Shown: positions 7,909 through 17,165 of the stretch, in pieces
Position numbering within the stretch: the first letter of the stretch is position 1
Layout of the letters: each line of letters starts with the position of its first letter
Assembly (NCBI GenBank): GCA_910577165.1
Contig: CAJTLX010000001.1
Span: 140,109-204,108 of the forward strand
From: an uncultured Lachnospiraceae bacterium
GTDB taxonomy: Bacteria; Bacillota; Clostridia; Lachnospirales; Lachnospiraceae
DNA length: 64,000 nt
Reading direction: 5' to 3'
Made by a program: the position numbers and the translations under genes
The notes under the pieces: generated by a model
What the model was told of the DNA's origin: nothing
The model's database searches: none
Seen by the model: the letters and a program-made list of their open reading frames with translations, nothing else

Positions 7909-9674
7909 TGGACGAATTGACTATTATAGAGATTTGCGTAGAAGCCACCCTGTTTAAGCAGTGTCTCATGATTTCCCTGCTCAATAATATTTCCGTCCTT
8001 CATCACAAGAATAATATCCGCTGTCTGAATAGTTGATAGGCGATGCGCGACAATAAAGCTTGTGCGCCCCTCCATCATTTTTGCAAATGCATTCTGGATC
8101 TTTAATTCTGTGCGCGTATCAATAGAGGAGGTCGCCTCGTCCAAAATAAGCATTGGAGGCAGACAGAGCATTACGCGCGCAATACACAAAAGCTGCTTTT
8201 GTCCCTGTGATAAACTTCCGCCATCTTCGCCGATCGCGGTGTCGTACCCCTGCGGCAGACGCTTGATAAAACTGTGTGCGTGTGCCGCCTTTGCCGCCGC
8301 AATAATTTCTTCCTCGCTGGCAAAAGGCTTTCCCATTGTCAGATTTTCCCTGATGGTTCCCACTTTGAGCCAGGTTTCCTGAAGCACCATACCAAAACCC
8401 CTTCGCAGACTTGCGCGCGTCGCCTCACGGATATCCGTGCCATTTACTTTGATGCTGCCGGAATTCACATCGTAAAAACGCATCAGCAGATTGATTACTG
8501 TCGTCTTGCCGCAACCCGTCGGTCCGACAATCGCCACGCGCTGTCCCGGTCTTACCGAAAGATTAAAATTCTGAATTAATTTCTGCGTTGGCATATAGGA
8601 AAAATAAACATTATCTAATGCAACCTTGCCATCCACATCCTTTAAAATTACCGCATTTTCTGCCTCCGGAATCTGCGGCTCTTCCTCAATCAATTCAAAG
8701 ATGCGCGCCGCGCAGGCGAGCGCGTTCTGCAATTCAGTCACAACACCCGAAATTTCATTAAACGGCTTGGTATACTGATTGGCATAGCTTAAAAAGCACG
8801 AGAGCTGCCCGACGGTAATGCCGCCGGAGATCGCGGAGATCGCGCCGGTCAGACCCACACCAGTATAAACTAAACTGTTGACGAAACGTGTTGCTGGGTT
8901 TGTGGTTGAGGAGAAGAAAATCGCCTTGAGCGAACATTTCTCAAGTCTGCCGTTAATCTCGTCAAAACGCGCAAGGACTTCATCTTCCTGCCCGAACGCC
9001 TGCACCACCTTCTGATTTCCGATCATCTCGTCAATCAATGCGGTCTGCTCGCCGCGCGTCTCGGACTGAAGCTTAAACATCGAGTAGGTTTTCTTTGCGA
9101 TAAATGCCGCCACAAAAAGTGATACCGGCGTAACCAGCACAACAACCAGCGTGATCTTGCCGTTCAGCGAAATCATAAACAAAAGCGTTCCAAGGATGGT
9201 GATCACGCCGGTAAAAAGCTGCGTAAATCCCATTAAAAGACCATCGGAAAACTGATCAACATCCGCGATCACGCGGCTGACTACCTCACCGTAAGAATGC
9301 CCGTCAATGTATTTGAGCGGAAGGATTTCAATTTTGTGAAATGCCTCGCGCCTGATATCGTGAATTACATGGTAGGCAATTTGATTATTGCTCACATTCA
9401 TCAGCCACTGGGATACTGCTGTAAGCAGGACAATCACCACAATCTTTTTTACAATCGAAAGCACCGGATCAAAATTTACCAAGCCCTTATCAATAATATA
9501 GTCGATCGCATCGCCGGTCAAAATTGGCACATAGAGCGTAAGTGCCACGGTAATTGCCGCGCATAAAATAGAGAGTATAACAAAAAATAAATAGCGGCGA
9601 ATATAGCGCAATACCTTGCCCAATGTCCCTTTGGTCATCGAGTAGTTTTGATTTCCATTTTTCCCCTTTTTCAT
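7905..9674 (-). CDS. ABC exporter subunit with canonical ATPase site (YfiC-like)
   Basis: Half-transporter of the multidrug/lipid exporter type: six membrane spans over roughly residues 15-310, then an ATPase domain with Walker A GPTGCGKTT, signature LSQGQKQ, Walker B MLILDEATS (catalytic Glu present) and HRLST. I start at ATG 9674, 7 bases after the stop of the preceding subunit; the frame is open to 9797 but that part overlaps the upstream gene. The pair should form a heterodimer of the BmrCD/TM287-288 kind in the membrane, exporting drugs, peptides or lipids. Substrate unknown. Confidence 0.92.
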   Translation of the reverse strand: MKKGKNGNQNYSMTKGTLGKVLRYIRRYLFFVILSILCAAITVALTLYVPILTGDAIDYIIDKGLVNFDPVLSIVKKIVVIVLLTAVSQWLMNVSNNQIAYHVIHDIRREAFHKIEILPLKYIDGHSYGEVVSRVIADVDQFSDGLLMGFTQLFTGVITILGTLLFMISLNGKITLVVVLVTPVSLFVAAFIAKKTYSMFKLQSETRGEQTALIDEMIGNQKVVQAFGQEDEVLARFDEINGRLEKCSLKAIFFSSTTNPATRFVNSLVYTGVGLTGAISAISGGITVGQLSCFLSYANQYTKPFNEISGVVTELQNALACAARIFELIEEEPQIPEAENAVILKDVDGKVALDNVYFSYMPTQKLIQNFNLSVRPGQRVAIVGPTGCGKTTVINLLMRFYDVNSGSIKVNGTDIREATRASLRRGFGMVLQETWLKVGTIRENLTMGKPFASEEEIIAAAKAAHAHSFIKRLPQGYDTAIGEDGGSLSQGQKQLLCIARVMLCLPPMLILDEATSSIDTRTELKIQNAFAKMMEGRTSFIVAHRLSTIQTADIILVMKDGNIIEQGNHETLLKQGGFYANLYNSQFVQ

Positions 9675-9681
9675 ATTTTTC

Positions 9682-11436
9682 TTATGCCCCCTTCCCCTCT
9701 TCTTTCTTAAATTGTGAATAATAAATTTCTTTATAAACCTCACAATTTGCCAATAGTTCCTCATGTCTGCCAATCCCTGCAACACGCCCGTCGTCAAGCA
9801 CTACAATCTGATCGGCGTGCATAATGGAGGCCGCGCGCTGCGACACAATAAACACCGTGAGCTTTTCCTTCATCTCCCGCAATGCGCGGCGCAGTTTTGC
9901 ATCCGTCGCATAATCGAGTGCGGACGCGCTGTCATCCAATACCAAAATTTCCGGTTTTCGCACCAGTGCGCGCGCGATCGTCAGACGCTGTTTCTGTCCA
10001 CCTGAAAGATTCTTGCCGCCCTGCGTGATCGGCGCGGAAAGTTTGCCGTCCTTTGCGTCCACAAATTCCTTTGCCTGTGCAATTTCAAGTGCCTCAAACA
10101 TCTCCTTATCCGTCGCGCCCGATCTTCCCCAGAGAAGATTTTCGCGGATCGTTCCCCTAAAAAGCACTGCCTTTTGCATAACCATACCGATCTTATCGCG
10201 CAGTGCCTCCATTGGATAATCCTTTACATTGATGCCATCCACCAAAACTTCGCCTTCCGTCGCATCATAGTAGCGCGGAATTAAATTGATCACCGAGGTT
10301 TTGCCCGAACCTGTGCCGCCGATAATCCCGATGGTCTCCCCCGGCTTTACTTTCAGATTCAGCCCCGCAAGCGATTCCGCACCCGCGCCGCGATAGGTCA
10401 GACCGACATTTCGAAATTCCACAGCATAGGCGGTCTTTTCCTCGGGTGTCGACCGCTTCTTTTCATATTCTGCCGCATCGCCGTATACCATCCCTGGCAC
10501 AATCTCAAAGACTTTCCCGATGCGCCCCACACAGGCAAGTGCCTTCGTGATGGTGACAATTAAATTTGCAAGCTTGACCAGTTCCACAAGGATCTGTGAC
10601 ATATAATTGACCAGCGCGATCACCGCACCCTGCGTGATCATTCCCGCATCTACGCGCAGCGCGCCGATCCAGATCAGTGCCGCAATTGAGAGATTGACCA
10701 CAATATAAGTTAGCGGATTGGTCAATGCGGAGATTCGTCCAACTCTCATCTGTAACTTCGTCAGTGCCTCATTCCCCTCGCCAAATTCCCTGATCTCCTC
10801 CTGCTCTTTGGCAAATGCGCGGATCACACGCACACCTGTTAAATTCTCACGGGTTTTTCCCAGTACCCGGTCAAGACCTTTTTGTACCTTCTTAAACATC
10901 GGCATGGTAATCATCATAATGCCAAATACAATCACTGAGAGTACAGGAATAGTTACCACAAAGACAAGTGCCGCCTTCACATCGATCGTAAATGCCATAA
11001 TCATCGCGCCGAACACAATGAACGGCGAGCGCATAAACAGGCGCAATACCATATTGATGCCGGACTGTACCTGATTGATATCGCTTGTCATGTGCGTGAT
11101 CATTGTGGAAGTGCCAAGATCGTCAATCTCCGCGTAGGTCAGTCCCTGGATATGCGCAAACAGTGCGTGCCGCAGTTTTGTCGAACAACCGACTGCCGCC
11201 TTCGCCGCAAAAAACTGCGCGGTTAAAGAGCAGACTAACCCGATAATGCCGAGTGCCACCATCAAAAGACACATCCGGACAATATAGGGCGTATCCTTAT
11301 TTGCGATTCCCACATCAATAATTTTTTTCATTACAAGAGGAACAAAGAGTTCAAAGAGTGCCTCTAACATTTTAAACAAAGGTGCTAAAATACTCTCCTT
11401 CTTGTAATCCTTCAGGAAGCTAAGCAGCTTTTTCAT
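9682..11436 (-). CDS. ABC exporter subunit with degenerate ATPase site (YfiB-like)
   Basis: A 584-residue half-transporter: six spans followed by an ATPase with Walker A GGTGSGKTS and signature LSGGQKQRL. Walker B reads ILVLDDSASALD, so the catalytic Glu is Asp, and the switch His is Gln (VSQRAAS). These are the known marks of the non-hydrolysing site in asymmetric heterodimeric exporters, while the partner keeps canonical residues. I start at ATG 11436 (MKKLLSFLKDY), preceded by GGAAAGGG; the frame opens at 11526 with an unrelated basic stretch. First gene of a two-gene operon. Confidence 0.92.
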   Translation of the reverse strand: MKKLLSFLKDYKKESILAPLFKMLEALFELFVPLVMKKIIDVGIANKDTPYIVRMCLLMVALGIIGLVCSLTAQFFAAKAAVGCSTKLRHALFAHIQGLTYAEIDDLGTSTMITHMTSDINQVQSGINMVLRLFMRSPFIVFGAMIMAFTIDVKAALVFVVTIPVLSVIVFGIMMITMPMFKKVQKGLDRVLGKTRENLTGVRVIRAFAKEQEEIREFGEGNEALTKLQMRVGRISALTNPLTYIVVNLSIAALIWIGALRVDAGMITQGAVIALVNYMSQILVELVKLANLIVTITKALACVGRIGKVFEIVPGMVYGDAAEYEKKRSTPEEKTAYAVEFRNVGLTYRGAGAESLAGLNLKVKPGETIGIIGGTGSGKTSVINLIPRYYDATEGEVLVDGINVKDYPMEALRDKIGMVMQKAVLFRGTIRENLLWGRSGATDKEMFEALEIAQAKEFVDAKDGKLSAPITQGGKNLSGGQKQRLTIARALVRKPEILVLDDSASALDYATDAKLRRALREMKEKLTVFIVSQRAASIMHADQIVVLDDGRVAGIGRHEELLANCEVYKEIYYSQFKKEEGKGA

Positions 11437-11543
11437 TTTTCTTTGCCCTTTCCGTTTATATTTTTCCCTTATTCTATATGATCTTGGCAGAGTTTTCAAG
11501 ATGGATTTAAAAGAAATCCCAGACAATATTTTTTATGTTTTTC

Positions 11544-11595
11544 TCTGGAACTTCCCAGATATTTCCTTGACATTTATTCTCTCGCCTTCTATAAT
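11544..11595 (+). promoter_or_regulatory. Promoter of the GH51-like gene with possible operator
   Basis: TTGACA at 11567-11572 and TATAAT at 11590-11595 with a 17-base spacer, a full consensus match. Just upstream is the short palindrome TCTGG-N6-CCAGA (11544-11559), a plausible regulator site. The start codon is about 50 bases downstream. Confidence 0.7.
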
Positions 11596-11647
11596 TATTT
11601 TATAGTTTTCTAAAATATTTTACATTTTTCAAAAAGGAAAGAGGTCT

Positions 11648-14518
11648 ATGATGAAAAAAATCACATCACAAAACTCAGTATCAAAAATGGGGACGACAAG
11701 AGCGCGCAAAAATAACAGGCTCGCCGCCGCGCTTGCTATGGGGCTGCTTGCCCTCTCATCGATAAGCTGCGGAAAGGATTCCGATCAGAATCTCGCCCCC
11801 TCCCCGACGGATTCTACAAAAATTTCTCCGACCGAGACCGCCAATCTTCCCTCCTCCCCCACCCCGGCGATCTACGGCGACCCGGCAATTACTGCCTATG
11901 ACACGGCAAAGAGCAATTACACTTTGGATATTGATGCGACCGCGCCGGTACACGGGATAAGTGATATGCTCTACGGTATTTTTATCGAGGATATCAATTT
12001 CGCGGCGGACGGTGGTTTGTATGCGGAACTTGTGCAAAACCGCTCCTTTGAATTTACAAATCTTGCGGCGGGCAATGAAAAACATGCCTGGAAGGATATT
12101 GGCGAGATCACCGCGACCGTAATCAAGAACGATGAAAAAGGATATCTGAATGCAAATAATCCAAACTATATGGTATTAGAAAATACCTCCAGGAGTGCGG
12201 CGGGCATCGCCAATTCGGGTTTCCTTGACGGTATGGCAGTAAAGGAGGGGGAGGAATACCTCTTTTCCCTCTATGCGCGCGGACTTAACGGATATGCGGG
12301 AGCCATCCATGTAAACCTTATGTTTGGCGATGAGATAATTGCCGAGGGAAAAATCGATGCGATAAATTCGGAGTGGGCAAAATACGAGCTTATGCTTACT
12401 GCCTCCGCAAGCATTTCAAAAAATCTTACTCTGAACGTAACTATTGACAAGGGTTCCGTTGCCATCGATATGGTTTCCCTGTTTCCAAAGGATACTTACA
12501 AGGGGCGAGAGAACGGTCTGCGCAAGGATCTTGCCGAAAAGCTTGACGCACTCTCCCCTGCTTTCTTACGCTTTCCTGGCGGCTGTGTGATCGAGGGCGC
12601 GACGCTTGAGACCGCCTACGACTGGAAGGATTCTATCGGCGTGGGTCCGGACGGCGAACCACTTCTTTTTAACGGTACCTACGGCGATGTGGCGGCGCGC
12701 AAACAGGGACAGAATATCTGGACGGACGAGCGCGCGACAAACGACAAATATCCATCCTATATGTCCTACGGCCTTGGCTTTTATGAATATTTCCTGCTTG
12801 CCGAAGATATCGGGGCGATCGGTGTTCCGGTAATCAACTGTGGTCTTGGCTGTATGGGACAGGGACCGGGGTTAGGACCGGATGTCGGCACGAAAGAATT
12901 TGAACAGTATGTGCAGGACGCACTCGATCTTGTGGAATTCTGTCTGGGCGATTCCTCCACCAAATGGGGCGCGGTGCGCACGGCAATAGGACATAAAGAG
13001 CCATTTGCCCTAAAATACATTGGGATCGGCAACGAGCAGTGGGGCAATAATTTCTTCCGCCATTACGAAGCATTTGTGGACGCTTTCGAGAAGGCAAAAA
13101 AAGAAAATCCAGCACTCTACGATGGAATCGAACTTATGTTCTCCGCAGGAATAGACGACGGGGATTCCGGTGTGGACTATATGGCTTCCTATGAATATGC
13201 TGCGCGCTGGCTCTCCGAACACCCGGACAAGACCATCAATGATTTTGCGGGCGCGACCGATCACCACTACTATAATTCTCCATCCTGGTTCTATCATCAT
13301 GTGGACTATTACGATGAGAAAAACTACAGCCGTGATACAAAACAGATGACCGAAACAAAATTTGGCGGCGGCATCAATGTCTTCCTTGGCGAGTACGCGG
13401 CACAGTCAAATACTCTAAACGCGGCACTTTCCGAGGCGGCGTACATGACGGGGTTAGAGCGCAACGGGGATATTGTAAAGATGGCGGCATACGCGCCTCT
13501 TTTCGGCAACCTGACCGCAACCCACTGGGCACCGGATTTAATCTGGTTTAACAATACAACTTCCACCTGTTCCGTCAACTACTATGTGCAGCAGATCTTT
13601 GCAAAAAATGCAGGGAGCGCGCTGTTCTCCTCCACACTTACCGGGGCAAAGATTGAGGATATCACCCTTTCCGGCAGGATTGGTGTTGGGACATGGAATA
13701 CCTCGGCGACCTTCGACGATATTAAAATCACCGATAATGCAACGGGCGAAATTTTGGCGGAGGATAATTTTTCCGATGAAAATTTTGGTGCGCGCTGGAT
13801 CACACCGTCCGATGGCAACTGGTCAGTAAAAGATGGCGCGCTCTTACAGTCCTCCTCCACAACCAACACCGGACGCTTTGGCGATACAGGAAGTGCCGCA
13901 TATTTTGGGGAAGTGGGATGGACAAATTATACTTATGAATTGACCGCGACCAAAAACGGCGGTCAGGAAGGGTTCTTGATCCCGTTTGCTGTGCGCGGGG
14001 TGGACAATAATTTCTTCTGGAATATCGGCGGATGGGGCAATACGCTCTCCTGCCTCCAGCAAGTGGAAACGGGTGCGAAATCCGGACAGCTAAACGGAAC
14101 AGTAAAAAATTGCAAAATTGAGGTTGGCAAACCTTACGCGCTGCGCATTGTTGTGACGGATACAAAGGTAAAATGCTATATCGACGATGAACTCTATGTG
14201 GACTATGATCTGCCAGAAACCACAAATGCCGAGAGTTACCAGGTAGTAAGCACAGATGAAAGCGGCGATATCATTATCAAGCTGGTCAATGTCACAGGGT
14301 TGCCAAAAACCTTTGCCATCAACTTAAACGCGGAGAAAATTGTGGGTACTGCCTCTCTTGATCTTGTAGCGGGCAAAAGCCTTGGGGATGACAATATTCT
14401 TGGAAAAACAGAGGTGGTTACCTTGCAGAGTATGGAACTTGAAGGGGTGAGCAATCAGTTTAATTACACAGCACCAATGTATTCTGTAAGTGTGCTGCGA
14501 TTGCACAAAGAATCTTAG
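11648..14518 (+). CDS. GH51-like alpha-L-arabinofuranosidase lipoprotein with inserted beta domain
   Basis: A 956-residue exported glycosidase. Residues 1-45 are a basic, hydrophobic signal with a lipobox-like SSISC, followed by a Ser/Thr/Pro linker, so it is probably tethered outside the membrane. The N-terminal beta part (DMLYGIFIEDINFAADGG, FRFPGG later) and TIM barrel are GH51-like; the acid/base Glu is in GIGNEQWG (E463) and the nucleophile Glu in FLGEYAA (E582). Between barrel and the terminal beta domain sits an inserted module (about 690-850; EDNFSDENFGARW) resembling CBM66/concanavalin-type sugar-binding folds. It should release arabinose side chains from arabinan, arabinoxylan or similar. 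Strong promoter and AGGAAAGAGG site precede it. Confidence 0.88.
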   Translation: MMKKITSQNSVSKMGTTRARKNNRLAAALAMGLLALSSISCGKDSDQNLAPSPTDSTKISPTETANLPSSPTPAIYGDPAITAYDTAKSNYTLDIDATAPVHGISDMLYGIFIEDINFAADGGLYAELVQNRSFEFTNLAAGNEKHAWKDIGEITATVIKNDEKGYLNANNPNYMVLENTSRSAAGIANSGFLDGMAVKEGEEYLFSLYARGLNGYAGAIHVNLMFGDEIIAEGKIDAINSEWAKYELMLTASASISKNLTLNVTIDKGSVAIDMVSLFPKDTYKGRENGLRKDLAEKLDALSPAFLRFPGGCVIEGATLETAYDWKDSIGVGPDGEPLLFNGTYGDVAARKQGQNIWTDERATNDKYPSYMSYGLGFYEYFLLAEDIGAIGVPVINCGLGCMGQGPGLGPDVGTKEFEQYVQDALDLVEFCLGDSSTKWGAVRTAIGHKEPFALKYIGIGNEQWGNNFFRHYEAFVDAFEKAKKENPALYDGIELMFSAGIDDGDSGVDYMASYEYAARWLSEHPDKTINDFAGATDHHYYNSPSWFYHHVDYYDEKNYSRDTKQMTETKFGGGINVFLGEYAAQSNTLNAALSEAAYMTGLERNGDIVKMAAYAPLFGNLTATHWAPDLIWFNNTTSTCSVNYYVQQIFAKNAGSALFSSTLTGAKIEDITLSGRIGVGTWNTSATFDDIKITDNATGEILAEDNFSDENFGARWITPSDGNWSVKDGALLQSSSTTNTGRFGDTGSAAYFGEVGWTNYTYELTATKNGGQEGFLIPFAVRGVDNNFFWNIGGWGNTLSCLQQVETGAKSGQLNGTVKNCKIEVGKPYALRIVVTDTKVKCYIDDELYVDYDLPETTNAESYQVVSTDESGDIIIKLVNVTGLPKTFAINLNAEKIVGTASLDLVAGKSLGDDNILGKTEVVTLQSMELEGVSNQFNYTAPMYSVSVLRLHKES

Positions 14519-14608
14519 AACCAAGTGGGGGAAAGTTTTACTCTCCTACTCGCTGCGCGTCCCGTGTGCTGCTTTAGCAGTGTCTTTTCTCTGCACGGGA
14601 CTGCGCAT

Positions 14609-14670
14609 AAAAAAGCCGCACGGGGAATTTTCATCGCTCCGCGCGGCACTTTCATTTTTATTTTTCAACT
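14609..14670. terminator. Bidirectional terminator
   Basis: GCCGCACGG (14615-14623) pairs with CCGCGCGGC (14639-14647). The plus side is followed by ACTTTCATTTTTATTTTTC and the minus side by TTTTTTATGCGC, so it can end both the arabinofuranosidase gene and the converging unknown gene. The loop (ATTTTCATCGCT) recalls the R3 repeat loops read on the other strand. Confidence 0.75.
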
Positions 14671-14740
14671 CCTATCAGCCCTTTCATTTTGGTCAGTTTA
14701 CTTCTCTGATTTTCCTATGTCCTATCTCTTTTATCCCGCC

Positions 14741-15454
14741 CTATGCACAGGCATTTCGCTCCTGCACCCAACACCAGCAAATATGAATCAGTCTGCTCGA
14801 TGTAATATTATATTTCTCACGGATCTGTGGCTCAGTAAAATCACCACTCTGGCAATCGCGCATCACATCCTTCGCGGAGAGAAGAAGATTCTCAAGAAAA
14901 TAATAACTTGAGGAATTTGCCACGCCCTCCAGATGCTCATTGTTCGCGCTTTCCATTTCGTCCATCGCCTCTCTTATGGACTTCCCCTTAATCAATTCCT
15001 CCAAAAGTCTGCAAAAATGCGGTGCCATCTCCTCCGATATCCCCGCCTGTGCAACCATCATACCACATAGTTGTTGTTTACTGCAGATCTCCGGAAAATA
15101 TGTATTTAACCCAAACTCTTCGAATGTCCTGCTACAAATTTGAAAGAACTTCCTCGTAAAATACTGCGGCAGCTCGTCCAGCCTACTCATCATCTCACAG
15201 TACTCCCTGCTCTCCGCCTTTCCATAATAGAGCGAATATGCCCAGGCTAGAAGCATACTAATACGATAACGCTGCATATTTTCCATATTCCGTTTTGTGC
15301 TGATAAGCTTTTGTGAAAGCTGAAGGTATTCCTCCTCAGTCAGCGGAATATCCACCAAAATCCGTACCGCCGAACTTTCCTTTGTCAGAAAGTGTTCCAA
15401 CACCGCATCCATCTCTGACAATGACATATTTTTCTCGAATAATTTTCCCTCCAT
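14741..15454 (-). CDS. Hypothetical protein, 237 aa
   Basis: Not recognised. The sequence is predicted largely helical, acidic, without signal peptide or membrane span, with several Cys residues near the C-terminus (HICWCWVQERNACA). The repeated helical layout resembles TPR-like or helical-repeat scaffolds, but no motif is clear. A good GGAGG lies 7 bases before the ATG. Repeat R1 (copy 2) lies directly upstream. Confidence 0.7.
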   Translation of the reverse strand: MEGKLFEKNMSLSEMDAVLEHFLTKESSAVRILVDIPLTEEEYLQLSQKLISTKRNMENMQRYRISMLLAWAYSLYYGKAESREYCEMMSRLDELPQYFTRKFFQICSRTFEEFGLNTYFPEICSKQQLCGMMVAQAGISEEMAPHFCRLLEELIKGKSIREAMDEMESANNEHLEGVANSSSYYFLENLLLSAKDVMRDCQSGDFTEPQIREKYNITSSRLIHICWCWVQERNACA

Positions 15455-15510
15455 ACTGATACCTCCATTGTCCGCCCTTCCTAAAAATTAGGTGGAAATT
15501 ATAGGATAAT

Positions 15511-15654
15511 TATTTCAATCCACTCGCGGTAGTTAGGAGCAAGACGATTATGTGGATTACTTCACAGCAGTAGGAGATACCACTTTCGCTCCACCCACTA
15601 CTGCCGTTACAATTGTTCCTGCAATTTCTCCCCTACCTAAGAAGAAAGGGAATC
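15511..15654 (-). repeat. Repeat R1, copy 2
   Basis: Reverse-oriented partner of the element at 2505-2650. Stem pairing is kept through wobble: GGAGCGA here against GGAGCAA there, both facing TTGCTCC. It lies between the unknown gene at 14741-15454 and the trp relic, and reads into the former. Confidence 0.75.
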
Positions 15655-15810
15655 CTTGCTGTTAATTGTAAAAAAACCGGAATTTTGTTTAATTATATTA
15701 TAACAGATTATTTTTCATTTTGCAAGCAATTTATCTGAAAATTTATCAAAATCCTTCTTGAATTTCGATATTTTTTGAGAAATTTTCTGTATTCTAAAAA
15801 TCAAGTAAGG

Positions 15811-15846
15811 AAAAAAGAAGAGCAAAACTGCCCTTCCTTTTGCTCC
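15811..15846 (-). terminator. Terminator after trpA relic
   Basis: GAGCAAAA (15820-15827) pairs with TTTTGCTC (15838-15845), followed on the minus strand by TTCTTTTTTCC. It is still well formed although the gene before it is broken. Confidence 0.75.
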
Positions 15847-15850
15847 CCGC

Positions 15851-16345
15851 CTAATCTCGCAGGGCATCTTTCATTTTCTTTACATATGCTGCCACGGGCT
15901 CTTTGCTCTTTCTGCCGTATTCGGCAATCAGTTTGACAATCGCGCTGCCGACAATTGCTCCATCGGATACGAATGCCATTGTGACTGCCTGCTCTGGAGT
16001 CGATATGCCACCCCCAACTGCAACTGGAATTTTTGAGGTTCTGCACACATGAACCACCATTCCGTCGGTATCCGTGCGAATCTTTTCGCGCACCCCGGTT
16101 GCACCCAGCGAAGATACACAATAGATAAACCCTGTTGCCTCCTTAGCAATCATTGTAACGCGCTCTTTTGAAGTCAGCGTGATAATCGAAATCATATCAA
16201 TTCCAAATGCTTCACAGTCCGCCGCCATCTCGTCCTTCTCCTCATAAGGCAGATCTGGCACAATAATACTATCAATTTCCACCCGTTTACAGCGTTCCAT
16301 AAAACACCTTTTACCGTAAGCATAAATAGAATTAGCATAAACCAA
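15851..16345 (-). pseudogene. trpA: Truncated tryptophan synthase alpha chain (trpA relic)
   Basis: Clear C-terminal two-thirds of TrpA: SIIVPDLPYEE, ISIITLTSKER, YCVSSLGATGVRE, VAVGGGISTPEQA and DGAIVGSAIVKLI. About the first 95 residues, including the catalytic Glu and Asp of the alpha site, are gone. The frame reads back through IPLVFLVYANS and then joins the trpB relic in another frame, so a deletion removed the trpB 3' end and the trpA 5' end. The product would not be active. Confidence 0.88.
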
Positions 16346-16359
16346 AAATACAAGTGGAA

Positions 16360-16750
16360 TTATCTGGAAATACGCATTGCCTCATTAACCGCATCCTTTA
16401 ATGTCATGGTACCGCTTGTCACTGCGTGTACTTTCGCGCCAAGCAGTTCCATGCGAAATACATTGAGTGCCTGGCGGTCAGTGTCCTCCTTTCCCATAAA
16501 AACTTCGCATTTCAGTCCCATCAGTGCCGCTGCCGTCGCCGTTGCCGTTGCCCCGCCAAGATCCCTAGTCATTTTTTCCGCATAGCAGAGCATCGATGGT
16601 CTGCCCGCATAATTGCGATATAGATCATCAAGTTCTCTCACAAATTCGGGATCATTTTTATAATGCTCATAGGCTTCCTCCACCTCCTGCACTGCGTTCA
16701 TTAAAGTTTCCGGAATATACTGTCCACGGCTCATAACGTCCTTTCTTCAT
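16360..16750 (-). pseudogene. trpB: Truncated tryptophan synthase beta chain (trpB relic)
   Basis: Begins like TrpB (RGQYIPETLMNAVQEVEEAY, GRPSMLCYAEKMT) and reaches DLGG, then jumps directly to ATATAAALMGLKCEVFMG. The missing stretch of about 45 residues holds the PLP-binding lysine and the glycine-rich loop. After NEAMR the frame ends and trpA begins. The original start seems to be ATG 16750 (after GGAGGAAATA, reading MKKGRY), with a frameshift before the open frame that begins at 16734. At least three lesions make this a pseudogene. Confidence 0.88.
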
Positions 16751-16784
16751 TATTTCCTCCTCTTATACCATGTGCATTTACGCA

Positions 16785-17080
16785 TAAAAAAAACAGCCTC
16801 CGCCCCTTCACAGGGACAAAAGCCGTTATGCTTCTGCGATACCACCCATTTCGATGTAACTTCATTTGAAGTTTCCATCCACTCAACTACATACTAACAT
16901 ATGCACCCCGCTGATAACGGTCAGGGAACCCGTCGGTGCCTACTCCCTCTAAGGTTTCAGACCGCCCTCAAAGGCCCATTCAATAAGTTCTGCCATACCG
17001 TATCGCACCAACTGCGGCTCTCTGTAATGGTTTTTCCTACCTACTTTCCTTGTTCGCCGGTTTTGTTTTCCTATAAACTG
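16785..17080 (-). ncRNA. Tryptophan T-box leader
   Basis: A complete T-box regulatory leader reading on the minus strand into the trpB relic. Visible parts: stem I with the AGAGAGCCG-type bulge and GTTGGTG; a specifier loop GAATGGGCC with the Trp codon TGG at 16976-16978; the conserved T-box GGGTGGTATCGC at 16836-16847; and a long terminator stem whose arms span 16794-16828, followed by TTTTTTTT. Uncharged tRNA-Trp would stabilise the antiterminator and allow read-through. It is apparently intact although the genes it controls are not. Confidence 0.9.
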
Positions 17081-17085
17081 TTATT

Positions 17086-17116
17086 ATTATAACGCGTCAT
17101 TTAGATAAAGTCGACT
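17086..17116 (-). promoter_or_regulatory. Promoter of the T-box/trp transcript
   Basis: On the minus strand, TATAAT (17087-17092) preceded by a 17-base spacer and TCGACT, a weak -35 box. It is placed just before stem I of the T-box leader. Confidence 0.55.
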
Positions 17117-17126
17117 ATTTTCTTAA

Positions 17127-17156
17127 TCCAGCCACGTTCCCCTTGCGTGGCTGGAT
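17127..17156 (-). terminator. Hairpin after spoVG
   Basis: ATCCAGCCACG (17127-17137) pairs with CGTGGCTGGAT (17146-17156), an 11-bp perfect stem directly after the spoVG stop. The following U content is modest (TTAAGAAAAT on the minus strand), so termination strength is uncertain. Confidence 0.6.
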
Positions 17157-17165
17157 ATCCTTTTA

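Noticed and set aside
13800..14225. 141-codon minus-strand frame inside the GH51-like gene
   Set aside because: Shadow of the strongly supported glycosidase frame; no independent signal.
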